From positions 1 through 64,000 of the forward strand of contig CANPDU010000017.1 in assembly GCA_947573135.1 (NCBI GenBank): a stretch of 64,000 bases of DNA. The letters run 5' to 3'. Made by a program: the position numbers and the translations under genes. The notes under the pieces were generated by a model that ran no database searches, was not told the origin of the DNA, and saw only the letters and a list, made by a program, of their open reading frames with translations. The DNA comes from an uncultured Bacteroidales bacterium. GTDB lineage: Bacteria > Bacteroidota > Bacteroidia > Bacteroidales > Muribaculaceae. Each line of letters starts with the position of its first letter. The first letter of the stretch is position 1. Below are positions 17,580 to 26,481 of the stretch, piece by piece.

Positions 17580-19698
17580 CTTTCAACGACAAAGACAGAC
17601 GCCGACGCTCAAGATCGACACCAATAACACGCACACGCACAATCTGATTGATGCGGACAACTTCGGCCGGAGTTGACACCCGACGTGACGATAACTGCGA
17701 TATGTGTATCAGGCCGCTTTCATGAAGGCCGACATCAACAAAGGCGCCGAAAGCCGTAATATTATTAACGACGCCTTCAAGCACCATACCTTCGGCGACA
17801 TCTTCCAGTTCTTTTATATCAGGATCAAAGGCTGCAGAGACCGCTTCCGTACGCGGATCATGGCCGGGTTTGAGCAGTTCGGCCACAATGTCGCGCACCG
17901 TAGCCTGACCGAATGTCTCATCTTCGTAACGCGACAGATCGAGCGACGCAACCAACGCTTCCGAACCGACGAGCTCGTCGGGAGTGACCCCGAGGTCGCA
18001 AGCCATGCGATCTACTATATGATAACTCTCAGGGTGAATGCCAGTATTGTCAAGTTTTGAGCGTCCGCCCGGTATTCTCATAAACCCGGCAGCCTGTGCA
18101 AAAGCCTTGGCGCCCATACGCGGCACATGCATGAGATCAGACTTTCGGCTGAAATCTCCGTTAGCAGCACGGTAAGCGACAATATTGGCAGCAAGCTGAG
18201 GACCTATTCCGGCAACATACGACAAAAGCTGACGCGAAGCAGTGTTGACATTGACACCGACAGTGTTGACACAGCTTGTAACGGTAAAATCAAGCGAATC
18301 GTGGAGCGATGACTGGTCGACATCGTGCTGATACTGACCGACTCCTATAGATTTAGGATCAATCTTGACAAGTTCGGCAAGAGGATCAATCAGGCGCCGG
18401 CCGATCGAGACCGCGCCACGGACGGTGACATCATAATCAGGAAACTCCTCGCGCGCTATGTCGGAAGCCGAGTATACCGATGCACCGTTTTCGCTGACTA
18501 TAAAAATTTCTACCGGACGTGGGAATGCAATAGAGCGGAGCACCTTTTCTGTATCACGACTCGCTGTACCGTTGCCCAAAGCAATGGCATCGACATTGTG
18601 AACAGACACGAGACGCTGAAGAGTGCGGGTCGTACCGAGAATGTCACTCTGAGGAGGCGTAGGGAAAATAACACCATGACAAAGCAGATTACCTTGCGGA
18701 TCCAGACAGACAATCTTGCATCCTGTACGGTAGCCCGGATCGACAGCAAGCACAGTCTTATGATGAAGCGGAGGCGCCAACAGCAACTGTCGGACATTGT
18801 CAGAAAACATGGTGATGGCGTCTCGGTCGGCACGCTCTTTCGCCTCGGCATAGAGTTCATTTTCAATCGACGGTCTAATAAGCCGTTTGTATGAGTCAGC
18901 CACCGCGTCAGAAACAATAGCGGCGACATCGCGGCTCATGCGGTCTTTGACGTAAAAACGCGTTATGGCTGCAATGATCTCATCATCGGGAGCGAGCAGA
19001 GAGACTTTGAGCAGACCTTCGCGCTCGGCGCGCCTGACGGCAAGATAGCTGTGAGAGGGAACCTTCGAAAGGCGACAACTGTAATCAAAATAACTGCGAT
19101 AGTTACGGGCTTCGTCATCCTTGCCTTTTACGAGCGACGACTTCAGTTGGGCACTGCGACGCATACGCGAGCGGACAACATCGCGGGTGTGAGAATGCTC
19201 GCTCACCCATTCGGCAATAATATCAGATGCTCCCGCGACGGCTGCATCAGCATCAGGGACTTCTTCGCCTGTGTATTTCGCGGCAATAGATCTGACATCG
19301 GCCGCATTGCCGGCCAAAATGATCTTTGCCAGCGGTTCGAGACCGCGCTCACGGGCGGCCGTAGCGCGAGTGCGGCGTTTTGGTTTATACGGAAGATATA
19401 TATCCTCGAGTTCGACAGCATCAGCAGCAGCTATGCGCGAAGCGAGGTCATCCGTCATGGCTCCTGCTGCCTGAATGACTTCAGAAATGTATGCCTTACG
19501 CTTGTCGAGTTCACGTAGCGAAGCGGCGAGAGTCATTATATCATGGATCTGCAACTCGTTCATACCGCCTGTCCGTTCTTTGCGATAACGGCTTATAAAA
19601 GGGATAGTGGCTCCATCGTCAAGAAGCGCGAGAGTAGCCTCAACCTTGTCGCTGTCAAGCTGAAGCCGCAAGGCAATGGCTTTGGAAATATCAGTCAC
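17572..19698 (-). CDS. tex: Tex-family RNA-binding transcription accessory protein
   Basis: A 708-aa Tex protein: N-terminal helical region with PFISRYRKERTGG, YqgF-like RNase H fold (LAVDPGYRTGCK), helix-hairpin-helix motifs (ISRQ-type region NTASRQLLSYVAGIGP), and a C-terminal S1 domain (about 640-708; GMVLEGVVNNITAFGAFVDV). It binds nucleic acid and is linked to transcription and toxin expression in other bacteria. The start codon is GTG at 19698, overlapping the stop of the upstream phosphoesterase gene (GTGA), which supports coupling and this start. Confidence 0.95.
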   Translation of the reverse strand: MTDISKAIALRLQLDSDKVEATLALLDDGATIPFISRYRKERTGGMNELQIHDIMTLAASLRELDKRKAYISEVIQAAGAMTDDLASRIAAADAVELEDIYLPYKPKRRTRATAARERGLEPLAKIILAGNAADVRSIAAKYTGEEVPDADAAVAGASDIIAEWVSEHSHTRDVVRSRMRRSAQLKSSLVKGKDDEARNYRSYFDYSCRLSKVPSHSYLAVRRAEREGLLKVSLLAPDDEIIAAITRFYVKDRMSRDVAAIVSDAVADSYKRLIRPSIENELYAEAKERADRDAITMFSDNVRQLLLAPPLHHKTVLAVDPGYRTGCKIVCLDPQGNLLCHGVIFPTPPQSDILGTTRTLQRLVSVHNVDAIALGNGTASRDTEKVLRSIAFPRPVEIFIVSENGASVYSASDIAREEFPDYDVTVRGAVSIGRRLIDPLAELVKIDPKSIGVGQYQHDVDQSSLHDSLDFTVTSCVNTVGVNVNTASRQLLSYVAGIGPQLAANIVAYRAANGDFSRKSDLMHVPRMGAKAFAQAAGFMRIPGGRSKLDNTGIHPESYHIVDRMACDLGVTPDELVGSEALVASLDLSRYEDETFGQATVRDIVAELLKPGHDPRTEAVSAAFDPDIKELEDVAEGMVLEGVVNNITAFGAFVDVGLHESGLIHISQLSSRRVSTPAEVVRINQIVRVRVIGVDLERRRLSLSLKDV

Positions 19699-20879
19699 TT
19701 GCGTCGTAATGTTATAAGTGTTATTTCAGGTGTTGCGCCGATTCGAGCCGGGATAGCGACTTCGCCTATGCCTATATTGACATAGAGCTGATGTCCGTCA
19801 TTGTCGGAATAAAGTCCGCCCCAGGTAGGATATCGCCAGGAAGCCGGAGAGAAGCCGAACGCGCTCATCTGCATAGCATGAGTATGCCCGGAAAGTGTCA
19901 GCGCGATATTCTTGTCGGGAGAATCCTTGATATCATCGTCCCAATGGGCGGGATTATGTGACAGGAGAATTTTCACAACCGGATCGTCAAGCGTAGGATA
20001 GGCCTCGTCAAGATCACCGTAAGTATTGAAAGGCGGATCACCGACATTCTCAACTCCAATCAGAGCGATCGAATCATTACCGCGCCTTATAAATTCGGTT
20101 GAATTATTGAGCATTTTCCAACCCATTTTACTCTGCAAAGCAATAAGTTCGGCCATATTCTCACATTTGGCAGCAGGCGACGGCCAGGTAAAATAATCGC
20201 CATAGTCATGATTACCCAGAACGGCATAGACTCCGTCGCGACCGCTCAGGCGCGACAAAGGCGCGACAAACGGGCGCAACTCGGATGTTCGGCGATTGAC
20301 AATATCGCCGGTAAAAGCGACCAGATCGGGGTCAAGACCATTGACACTGTCGACCACACGAGAGATATAGGCAGTGTCGGTACCGTATGTGCCGACATGC
20401 AGGTCGGATATCTGAGCGATTGTATATCCGTCGAAAGCTTCCGGCAAACCGGGAATGTCGATTTCAATACGATTGACGTCAATGTTATATCGGTTAACGA
20501 GGGCTCCCCACCACATTGCACCGAAAACAATGACACCCAATGCACCCCCAAAGCATGAAAGCCATTTTACACGATGAGACCGCCACAGACACGGCAGTCC
20601 GGCGAGAATATCGAAAACAACAAAGATAAATTTAGGGATATATACAGAAAAATAGGAGTAGAGAGCCCACATAAGGCATTCCAGACCAGCATCGGCTCCA
20701 CGCCGTTTCGGCAAGCATATAACAAGCAACATGCCAAGATTGAGGACGGCCGCACTTATAGCCTGAACACGTGACCACAACCTGTTCCGGCACGTCGATC
20801 TGACACGTTTCCAGATGTAAAAATCGATAATTACGCCAAAAAACAGCAGAACCAAAGAAGGTAAAAGAGGAAGGCGCAT
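19695..20879 (-). CDS. Membrane-anchored metallophosphoesterase
   Basis: A 394-aa protein. Four hydrophobic segments fill the first 150 residues. A calcineurin-like phosphoesterase domain follows with all metal-binding motifs: QISDLHVG, AFTGDIVN, AVLGNHDYG, LLSHNP and LSGHTHAMQM. Relatives of this layout (YkuE/YaeI type) act at the membrane on lipid-linked phosphates such as UDP-diacylglucosamine-like substrates, but the substrate here is unknown. It is upstream of, and overlapping with, tex. Confidence 0.9.
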   Translation of the reverse strand: MRLPLLPSLVLLFFGVIIDFYIWKRVRSTCRNRLWSRVQAISAAVLNLGMLLVICLPKRRGADAGLECLMWALYSYFSVYIPKFIFVVFDILAGLPCLWRSHRVKWLSCFGGALGVIVFGAMWWGALVNRYNIDVNRIEIDIPGLPEAFDGYTIAQISDLHVGTYGTDTAYISRVVDSVNGLDPDLVAFTGDIVNRRTSELRPFVAPLSRLSGRDGVYAVLGNHDYGDYFTWPSPAAKCENMAELIALQSKMGWKMLNNSTEFIRRGNDSIALIGVENVGDPPFNTYGDLDEAYPTLDDPVVKILLSHNPAHWDDDIKDSPDKNIALTLSGHTHAMQMSAFGFSPASWRYPTWGGLYSDNDGHQLYVNIGIGEVAIPARIGATPEITLITLRRK

Positions 20880-20903
20880 CGTTACTCTAAATAAAACTCA
20901 CTA

Positions 20904-22094
20904 TCAGAGGCACTGACGCTCTGACGCGGCAAGTTGGTTTGTGAGTGGATTGGCATACATGGTCAGCATCATGCGACGCATGTAAGAACGTTCGTCAGCG
21001 GTAACGTCCGCAACATCGACACGATCGAGCTGACGCTCGATATACTCGTTGAAACTGCGCTCATCATCGGGAGTATATTCACCTGCAAAACGATCGGTAG
21101 AATTAATCTCATCGTATGCGATATAGTTACAGGGATAAATCTTATACCCGCAATGGATCGCGCGATCGATCAAAGTACAGGTATGATGAATTATCTCAGT
21201 ACGGTCCGTTGACTCGAAACGGGAAAGATCGTCGTTGATACACTTGCCTATGCGGAAATGTACCCTGCCCTTATTGCTAAGAAGACCTGTCTCCATGCTG
21301 AAAAGATCGTCGCGCTGCGATTTCTTGAAATCAGGATCGCGGCGTTTTAGCAGGAATTCACGTGCCTTGAGATAATCATTAGGATCAAACTCATAGCTGA
21401 TAGACACGGGCATAAGATTAACTTCCAGAATCTTATCCTTGAGATCGGGAGCGTCACCGGCCAATGCGAGCATCTTTATAAGACTCTCCTGAGTAAGATC
21501 ATTCGAATCTTTGGCACGACCTTCACGCTGAGCAATCCATACCGACTCATGAAGAGTGTTAAGCGTATAATGTATATAAGCCGAAAGCTGCTTTGCCGCC
21601 TCAAGAGCCTGCACAACCTTGGCGTCACGTTTGACGATAAAACTGCGGTTTACTTTGACAAGATCTGCAATCCATTCATAGATCAACAGATTGTTGCCGA
21701 TCGCCACCTGAGTGACCGGAAGACCCGAACGTATGAAACAGAGATTAAGGAACGACGGATCGAGAACAATGTCGCGATGGTTGCTGATAAAAGTATAATT
21801 TGTAGCAGGACGACAGTTTTCTTCGCCGTCGATCGAAAGGCCCCGAGTGGTCGAAGCGGCCAGCATCTCGAGAAAACGACCCATGACCTGAGTCTGAAAT
21901 TCATTCTGATCTTTGACCTGAAGCAGACTTTCGACAAATGCGGGATAGTCTACATCGGGCATCACATACCGTACGGCATGTTCAAAGCCGGGGTCTTTTA
22001 CAAGACGGTTCAGCGCAGCAAAGAAGTCCTTGCCGCGATACGGAGCCATCTCACTAAATTGCTCAGGGACTATTATATCGTTTGATGATGACAT
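20904..22094 (-). CDS. PlsC-like acyltransferase, Bacteroidetes family
   Basis: A 396-aa protein with a central acyltransferase signature: TFISNHRDIVLDPSFL (NHxxxxD, where family enzymes have HxxxxD) and a second block VKVNRSFIVKRDAK. The length and flanks match the large acyltransferase-like proteins of Bacteroidales rather than short PlsC. The acyl acceptor is unknown; lysophosphatidic acid or an ornithine or glycerol lipid would fit the family. It lies 24 bases upstream of the phosphoesterase in the same direction, so the two may be co-transcribed with tex and folK. Confidence 0.8.
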   Translation of the reverse strand: MSSSNDIIVPEQFSEMAPYRGKDFFAALNRLVKDPGFEHAVRYVMPDVDYPAFVESLLQVKDQNEFQTQVMGRFLEMLAASTTRGLSIDGEENCRPATNYTFISNHRDIVLDPSFLNLCFIRSGLPVTQVAIGNNLLIYEWIADLVKVNRSFIVKRDAKVVQALEAAKQLSAYIHYTLNTLHESVWIAQREGRAKDSNDLTQESLIKMLALAGDAPDLKDKILEVNLMPVSISYEFDPNDYLKAREFLLKRRDPDFKKSQRDDLFSMETGLLSNKGRVHFRIGKCINDDLSRFESTDRTEIIHHTCTLIDRAIHCGYKIYPCNYIAYDEINSTDRFAGEYTPDDERSFNEYIERQLDRVDVADVTADERSYMRRMMLTMYANPLTNQLAASERQCL

Positions 22095-22184
22095 CTCGTT
22101 AGAATCTTAATTCTGAATTATGGAAGTTCAAAATTAATACTTTTTTTTCATATTGCGGCACGCCGCCTCATCCTTTAAGGACAT

Positions 22185-23261
22185 TTAAGGATTAGACTGA
22201 GTGGCATAAGTGCGCCAGCGTTCGATCAAAGCGGTCATGTCGGCCGGGATTTCGGCAGTAAAAAACATTTCCTGACCGGTGCGGGGGTGAACGAAGCCGA
22301 GTGTGCGCGCATGAAGAGCCTGACGCGGACAGATTTTGAAGCAGTTGTCGATAAAAGCCTTATATTTTGCCGACGGCACGCCTCGAAGCACCTGATCACC
22401 GCCATAACGTGCATCATTGAACAAAGGATGCCCAATATGACGCATATGGACCCTAATCTGATGAGTACGCCCGGTCTCAAGCACACAACGGACAAGCGAA
22501 ACATGAGCGAATGATTCGAGAACCTCGTAATGCGTTACCGCATGTTTGCCCATATCACCGGCAGGAAAAACAGCCATCTGCAGACGGTCGCGGAGCGAGC
22601 GTCCGATATTGCCCTCGATGCGTCCTGCAGAGGGGTCAGGAACTCCCCATACGACTGCATTATACTCGCGTTTGGTAGTTTTATTGAAGAACTGCTTACC
22701 AAGGTGGGTCTTGGCGTCTGGAGTCTTGGCAACGACCAAAAGGCCGGATGTATCTTTGTCAATACGATGTACGAGCCCCATGCGCGGATCCGTCACATCA
22801 TAATCGGGGTTATCCCTAAAATGCCACGCAAGCGCATTGACGAGAGTGCCGTCGTAGTTGCCATGACCGGGGTGCACGACAAGTCCGGCCTGCTTGTTGA
22901 CAACGAGTACATCATCGTCTTCATATACAATATCAATCGGGATATCCTGCGGAATGATCTCACATTCATAACGCGGCCTGTCCATAACAACCTGAACAAC
23001 GTCAAGCGGCTTGACGCGGTAGTTACTCTTAACGGGCTTTCCGTTGACAAGTATACATCCGGCGTCTGCGGCCTGCTGGACACGGTTGCGTGATGATTTC
23101 TCAAGGCGAGCGACCAGAAACTTATCGACGCGCAAAAGTGTCTGGCCTTTGTCGGCTACGAAACGGAAATGCTCATACAGCCCGGACCCGTCGCCGGATT
23201 CGTCCTCAATGGTCTCGGTATCAAATTCCTCGTCGTAAGCCTCGGGTGAAAATTCGTCCAT
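22185..23261 (-). CDS. RluD-like pseudouridine synthase with S4 domain
   Basis: A 358-aa rRNA pseudouridine synthase. An acidic N-terminal stretch (1-30) precedes an S4 RNA-binding domain (about 38-100; LLRVDKFLVARLEKSSRNRVQ) and the catalytic domain with HRIDKDTSGLLVVAKT, whose Asp attacks the uridine. TGRTHQIRVHMRHIGHPLFND is the second hallmark. By family it modifies helix 69 of 23S rRNA. It starts 17 bases after the PASTA gene and shares its transcript. Confidence 0.93.
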   Translation of the reverse strand: MDEFSPEAYDEEFDTETIEDESGDGSGLYEHFRFVADKGQTLLRVDKFLVARLEKSSRNRVQQAADAGCILVNGKPVKSNYRVKPLDVVQVVMDRPRYECEIIPQDIPIDIVYEDDDVLVVNKQAGLVVHPGHGNYDGTLVNALAWHFRDNPDYDVTDPRMGLVHRIDKDTSGLLVVAKTPDAKTHLGKQFFNKTTKREYNAVVWGVPDPSAGRIEGNIGRSLRDRLQMAVFPAGDMGKHAVTHYEVLESFAHVSLVRCVLETGRTHQIRVHMRHIGHPLFNDARYGGDQVLRGVPSAKYKAFIDNCFKICPRQALHARTLGFVHPRTGQEMFFTAEIPADMTALIERWRTYATQSNP

Positions 23262-23278
23262 GATCAGGTAAGAAATGA

Positions 23279-23923
23279 CTACAATCCGTCAGCATCAAAA
23301 GTCACATCGTCGATAGCATCATCGATAGCCACCTCGAGAGAATCAGCCGGATAATTATCGACAGGCACCGTGCCGACCTCTAATGTTATAGAAGCCGTAA
23401 CGGGAAACGACACGCCAACCGACAGCGGCTTGCCGTCGGCATATGCCCTCTCGACGAGATCGGGATACTGCGACGGCACGCTTATCATGCGTATCGATGT
23501 CACTCCAAGACCTTCAAGATAGCTGACCGCCTGACGCGACGAAACACCAGTAACCGGCATGGCCACAGTGACCTGCTTGGGCGAAAATGCCGTAACAGTA
23601 ACATATACCTGACGGCCCTGCTTTACGACAGCCCCGGCGCGCGGCCATGACTCGACAACCGTACCCGGACGGGCATTACGATCGTAAATCGAGTCAGAGA
23701 TTTCGACAGTCAGATCATTTTCAGCCAGCAACAGACGTGCCTGTTCATAGGACAGTCCTTTAACGGCCGGAACCACAGATGACGAACCGTGATTGGTCCA
23801 GGAATCAAGAAAGAGCAATGCAGCCCAGATAAGAATACAAGCCACCAGAAAGATAAGCAACAGATTAGCTATTATCGGATGACGGCCAAAAAAGCGTTTT
23901 ATGTAAGAAAAAAAGTCGTTCAT
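23279..23923 (-). CDS. PASTA-domain membrane protein
   Basis: A 214-aa protein with a cytoplasmic basic N-terminus, one membrane segment (IIANLLLIFLVACILIWAAL, about 16-36) and two to three PASTA repeats outside (VPAVKGLSYEQARLLLAEN; VAMPVTGVSSRQAVSYLEGL). PASTA repeats bind peptidoglycan fragments. There is no kinase or transpeptidase domain attached. In Bacteroidales such genes sit beside an RluD-like synthase, as here. The C-terminus is acidic. Confidence 0.88.
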   Translation of the reverse strand: MNDFFSYIKRFFGRHPIIANLLLIFLVACILIWAALLFLDSWTNHGSSSVVPAVKGLSYEQARLLLAENDLTVEISDSIYDRNARPGTVVESWPRAGAVVKQGRQVYVTVTAFSPKQVTVAMPVTGVSSRQAVSYLEGLGVTSIRMISVPSQYPDLVERAYADGKPLSVGVSFPVTASITLEVGTVPVDNYPADSLEVAIDDAIDDVTFDADGL

Positions 23924-23931
23924 ATCGTGTG

Positions 23932-23939
23932 CAAAGATA
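23932..23939 (-). promoter_or_regulatory. -7 element almost on the PASTA start codon
   Basis: On the minus strand TATCTTTG ends only 8 bases before the ATG at 23923. With the usual spacing, transcription would begin within a few bases of the start codon, giving a nearly leaderless mRNA. The -33 is only ATTG-like, about 20 bases upstream. Confidence 0.55.
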
Positions 23940-24111
23940 AGAAGTTCGCTTCACATATACAATAATATATTACAATCAGTTGTTAACAGCTGTACAGTCA
24001 AGTTAAGAGATGATAATTATTAAGACCAAGTTAAACTATCGATTATTTATTTAGTCCAAAGAACACAACAAAACAATAAATACAATCAATAAAAACAACA
24101 GGACAACATTT

Positions 24112-24582
24112 ATGAAGACAAAAACATTAGTACTTGCAACAATTCTTACAGTTTTCGGCGCATCAGTATCATTTGCCGCTAACGATAACAACACGGACGC
24201 TAAAAATCCCAAAGAATACAATCTTAAACAAAATAAGGATGGTAAAAAGTGCGACAGAGCATTCAATCCATTTGAAGGTCTGAATCTCACCGCCGACCAG
24301 CAGGCAAAATTAGAGGCACTCAGACCTCAGGGCAAATGTGACGGCAGCGGTAAACAAAACTGCGACAAGAAGCGTGACAATTGTCCCCTCAACGGTGATG
24401 CCAAAGTTGACCGCCGTCAGGCAAAACGCGACTATCTCGCAAAAGTAAAAGCAATTCTGACTCCAGAACAGTATGTCACGTTCCTTGAAAATATGGCAGT
24501 GAGCGGTCACGACAAAGCCCCCGGCAAATTCAAAAAAGACAACAGACGCCATCAGCACGCAGATTGTCCCAACCGGAAATAA
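24112..24582 (+). CDS. Spy/CpxP-like periplasmic protein with LTxxQ motifs
   Basis: A 156-aa secreted protein with a signal peptide (1-22, SVSFAA). The mature part is very rich in Lys, Asp, Asn and Cys. Two LTxxQ-type motifs (LTADQQAKLEALRP and LTPEQYVTFLENM) mark helical arms as in Spy/CpxP chaperones of the envelope stress response. Between them lies a Cys-rich stretch (KCDGSGKQNCDKKRDNC), and the tail is His-rich (RRHQHADC). Metal binding is therefore conceivable. Single gene followed by a strong terminator. Confidence 0.75.
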   Translation: MKTKTLVLATILTVFGASVSFAANDNNTDAKNPKEYNLKQNKDGKKCDRAFNPFEGLNLTADQQAKLEALRPQGKCDGSGKQNCDKKRDNCPLNGDAKVDRRQAKRDYLAKVKAILTPEQYVTFLENMAVSGHDKAPGKFKKDNRRHQHADCPNRK

Positions 24583-24606
24583 ACGACATCAGATTAATGA
24601 CTTTCG

Positions 24607-24637
24607 AAAAGCAAGCCCAATCAGGGCTTGCTTTTCT
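24607..24637 (+). terminator. Terminator after the Spy-like gene
   Basis: AAAGCAAGCCC pairs with GGGCTTGCTTT around the loop AATCA and runs into T residues. The same hairpin, with the same loop, occurs again at 35377-35407, after the gene pair on the far side of the island. Confidence 0.92.
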
Positions 24638-24705
24638 TATATATGGAGTTATGTTTTGGACCTGATTAACGCCGGGCTTCGCACGGGCGCATAACATAAA
24701 ATCGA

Positions 24706-24737
24706 TTTGGTCGTTTCGGAAATTAATTATAAATTTG
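24706..24737 (+). promoter_or_regulatory. Promoter of the interrupted leader RNA copy
   Basis: TTTG (24706-24709), 20 bases, TAAATTTG (24730-24737): a full Bacteroidetes promoter. It points into the left end of the island. In a reconstructed uninterrupted chromosome it would drive the structured leader that now continues at 33962. Confidence 0.75.
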
Positions 24738-24743
24738 TGACGC

Positions 24744-24863
24744 AGACCATTTCGCACAACAATCTGCAGCTTTCGGGTCGGCGGTGGTGTGGGGAAGGTC
24801 GGCAGACATACATTTAATGAAACGCGTTTACTCAACGCTCTTTCTTGACGCATAGAAATCTGG
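24744..24863 (+). ncRNA. 5' part of interrupted structured leader RNA, copy 2
   Basis: Bases 24805-24860 match the 5' part of copy 1 (10385-10440): GACAnACAT, a hairpin GCGTT-TACTC-AACGC (24824-24838) in place of AATGCG-tttat-CGCGTT, and the shared block TTTCTTGACnCnTAGnAA. Similarity stops near AAATCTGG (24856-24863), which recurs at 33962-33969 where the missing 3' part begins. This is read as one RNA gene cut by the island. The remainder of 24583-25535 up to the next gene holds the left palindrome (25231-25288) and otherwise nothing I recognise. Confidence 0.55.
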
Positions 24864-24868
24864 AAAAT
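24852..24868 (+). repeat. Left attachment-like repeat
   Basis: ATAGAAATCTGGAAAAT matches ATATAAATCTGGTAAAT at 33958-33974 with two mismatches; the central AAATCTGG is identical. It marks the point where similarity to leader copy 1 ends on the left side. Confidence 0.6.
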
Positions 24869-25230
24869 GTTATTCTACAAATAATTAATCATTTATATAT
24901 CAATATGATAGCGTTTTATTCTACTTGCCAAGGAAACAAAACAGAAACAAAATCAGTAATTTAAGCGATTCTCCGTTTTTTGCTTTTCATTTGATCTCAT
25001 CCTTTTCACTTGGTTGTACTGAAAGTGTTTTTCAAGCCATTTTCCCGATAACCAGTCGCTCTTCTGAGAATATATTGTTGAAGCGCATCGATGAATCGTT
25101 GCAGCCAAAAGAGAAAATGAGCAAAAGTATATCTTCAGATTACATTCGCCGGAATTTTTATTCTCCGTAAAGGTAAGCATTTCTATCAAAGTCATAGGCA
25201 TATGAAACGGCAAATATACCTACCTAAATT

Positions 25231-25288
25231 TAGTTTACTTCGGTTTAGCTTATATATAGAGCTAACCGACTAAAGTAAACTGAATTTT
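25231..25288 (+). repeat. Left cargo-flanking imperfect palindrome
   Basis: AGTTTACTT (25232-25240) pairs with AAGTAAACT (25273-25281), and CGGTTTAGCT pairs with AGCTAACCG inside them, around TATATATAGAG. The 11-base core TATATATAGAG (25251-25261) and parts of the arms recur in the same orientation at 32486-32543. This could be a recombination boundary, a protein-binding site or a terminator-like hairpin. Confidence 0.6.
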
Positions 25289-25511
25289 TGCTTATTCTTC
25301 GACTGTATTCCAATCAAAACATACAGCTAAAAGAGAAGATAACTTTGCCGGATATTTTCTCTTTTCGCTGCTATGATTAATTCATTTTTGTTGGTAAGAA
25401 AAACAGATTTCCTTCCATAACCTCATACTGGGATAGCAGTATAGAATGTAATCTTACCATCGTCAGCTCAAAAAATATTTCTTTAATACGCTCCCATTGC
25501 ATTATATTTTA

Positions 25512-25519
25512 TATCTTTG
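25512..25519 (+). promoter_or_regulatory. -7 element before the 240-aa unknown gene
   Basis: TATCTTTG matches TAnnTTTG and lies 16 bases before the ATG at 25536. No TTTG is found at the right distance upstream. A second -7-like TAACTTTG lies at 25340-25347. Confidence 0.5.
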
Positions 25520-25535
25520 TAAAAAATAAGAATAT

Positions 25536-26258
25536 ATGATGAATGCAATAGAAGTGTTGGCCCAACGACAAGCGGATGAAATTTTGCAATTGGAGACAGC
25601 ATATGCGAATCTGTATCGTGCATATGAACGAGGAAATAGAGACGAGATGATATATGCATATATAGCTGCGGGAAAAGTCAATAACAGTATTCAAGGCTTT
25701 AACGATCATGTATTGAATGAGACCAAACGAGTTTTATATTCTAAAGGAATAATTCCGGACATGCAACCGTGTTTAATATCACTCATTAATAATGATACAA
25801 TATTGAGGTCTAATATTGAAGGTTGTCTTAACGTGTTACAGGCCGAACTTCGATTAAGGGACTTCTATCGTTCTAACAACACATATGCGCAACATCTGTT
25901 ATATCACCCGAATCATACGTTTTTGCAAAATGAAATTTTGTATGAGTACAATGAACGACAACTTAAGGTCGCCGATTTGCTCGCCGTTACCAAATACGCA
26001 ATCAGTGTCGCTGAATCAATAGAACCGAACAATAAAGTCTATGCGCAGGCAAATGGAGCTATTACCGTCTTACAAGGTATAGATGCCATACTCAATAATA
26101 AGCCGGAAGATAAGCCAATAAACAAGATGTTGCATTTGGTAACCAGTTTTATATCTACGGTCGTAAAATCCTCCTTCAAAGACAATGAAGCTAAGCGAGG
26201 AGTAATTGTAACAACAACGATGATTGATTTGGCGATCGACTTTTTTTGTAAGAAATAA
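25536..26258 (+). CDS. Unknown 240-aa helical protein at the head of the cargo
   Basis: I do not recognise this protein. It has no signal peptide or clear membrane segment and looks almost wholly alpha-helical. Noticeable stretches are ADEILQLETAYANLYRAYER, NVLQAELRLRDFYR and a hydrophobic C-terminal part (LVTSFISTVVKSSF, GVIVTTTMIDLAIDFF). It is the first gene inside the left palindrome, 13 bases before the XRE regulator and the restriction-modification genes, in the same direction. Position suggests a link to the defence cassette but nothing more can be said. The start at the second of two adjacent Met codons is equally possible. Confidence 0.75.
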   Translation: MMNAIEVLAQRQADEILQLETAYANLYRAYERGNRDEMIYAYIAAGKVNNSIQGFNDHVLNETKRVLYSKGIIPDMQPCLISLINNDTILRSNIEGCLNVLQAELRLRDFYRSNNTYAQHLLYHPNHTFLQNEILYEYNERQLKVADLLAVTKYAISVAESIEPNNKVYAQANGAITVLQGIDAILNNKPEDKPINKMLHLVTSFISTVVKSSFKDNEAKRGVIVTTTMIDLAIDFFCKK

Positions 26259-26271
26259 TATTAGGCCCGAA

Positions 26272-26472
26272 ATGGATAAGCCAAAGAACCGTATAAAAGA
26301 GGTGCTTGAAGAAAAAGGCATCAAGCAGATATGGTTGGCGGAAAAACTCGGAAAGAGTTTTTGTATCGTCAATTCTTATGTCTGCAACAGACGTCAGCCG
26401 AGTTTGGAGGTGCTGTTCGAAATCGCAGATATTCTCCAAGTTAACCCTAAGGATTTGATTGATGGTAAATAG
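26272..26472 (+). CDS. Small XRE-family helix-turn-helix regulator
   Basis: A 66-aa Cro/CI-type DNA-binding protein: NRIKEVLEEKGIKQIWLAEK is the first two helices, and FCIVNSYVCNRRQPSLEVL covers the recognition helix and the next turn. It ends in LQVNPKDLIDGK, common in stand-alone XRE repressors. ATG 26272 is preferred because the longer frame upstream overlaps the previous gene. It is 9 bases before the methyltransferase/nuclease gene, so it probably acts as the controller of the restriction-modification operon, like C proteins and the small regulators beside type I systems. Confidence 0.9.
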   Translation: MDKPKNRIKEVLEEKGIKQIWLAEKLGKSFCIVNSYVCNRRQPSLEVLFEIADILQVNPKDLIDGK

Positions 26473-26481
26473 AAAGAAGAT

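Noticed and set aside
24925-25170. 81-aa frame at the left end of the island
   Set aside because: No domain, no promoter or ribosome site, and composition like random AT-rich DNA.
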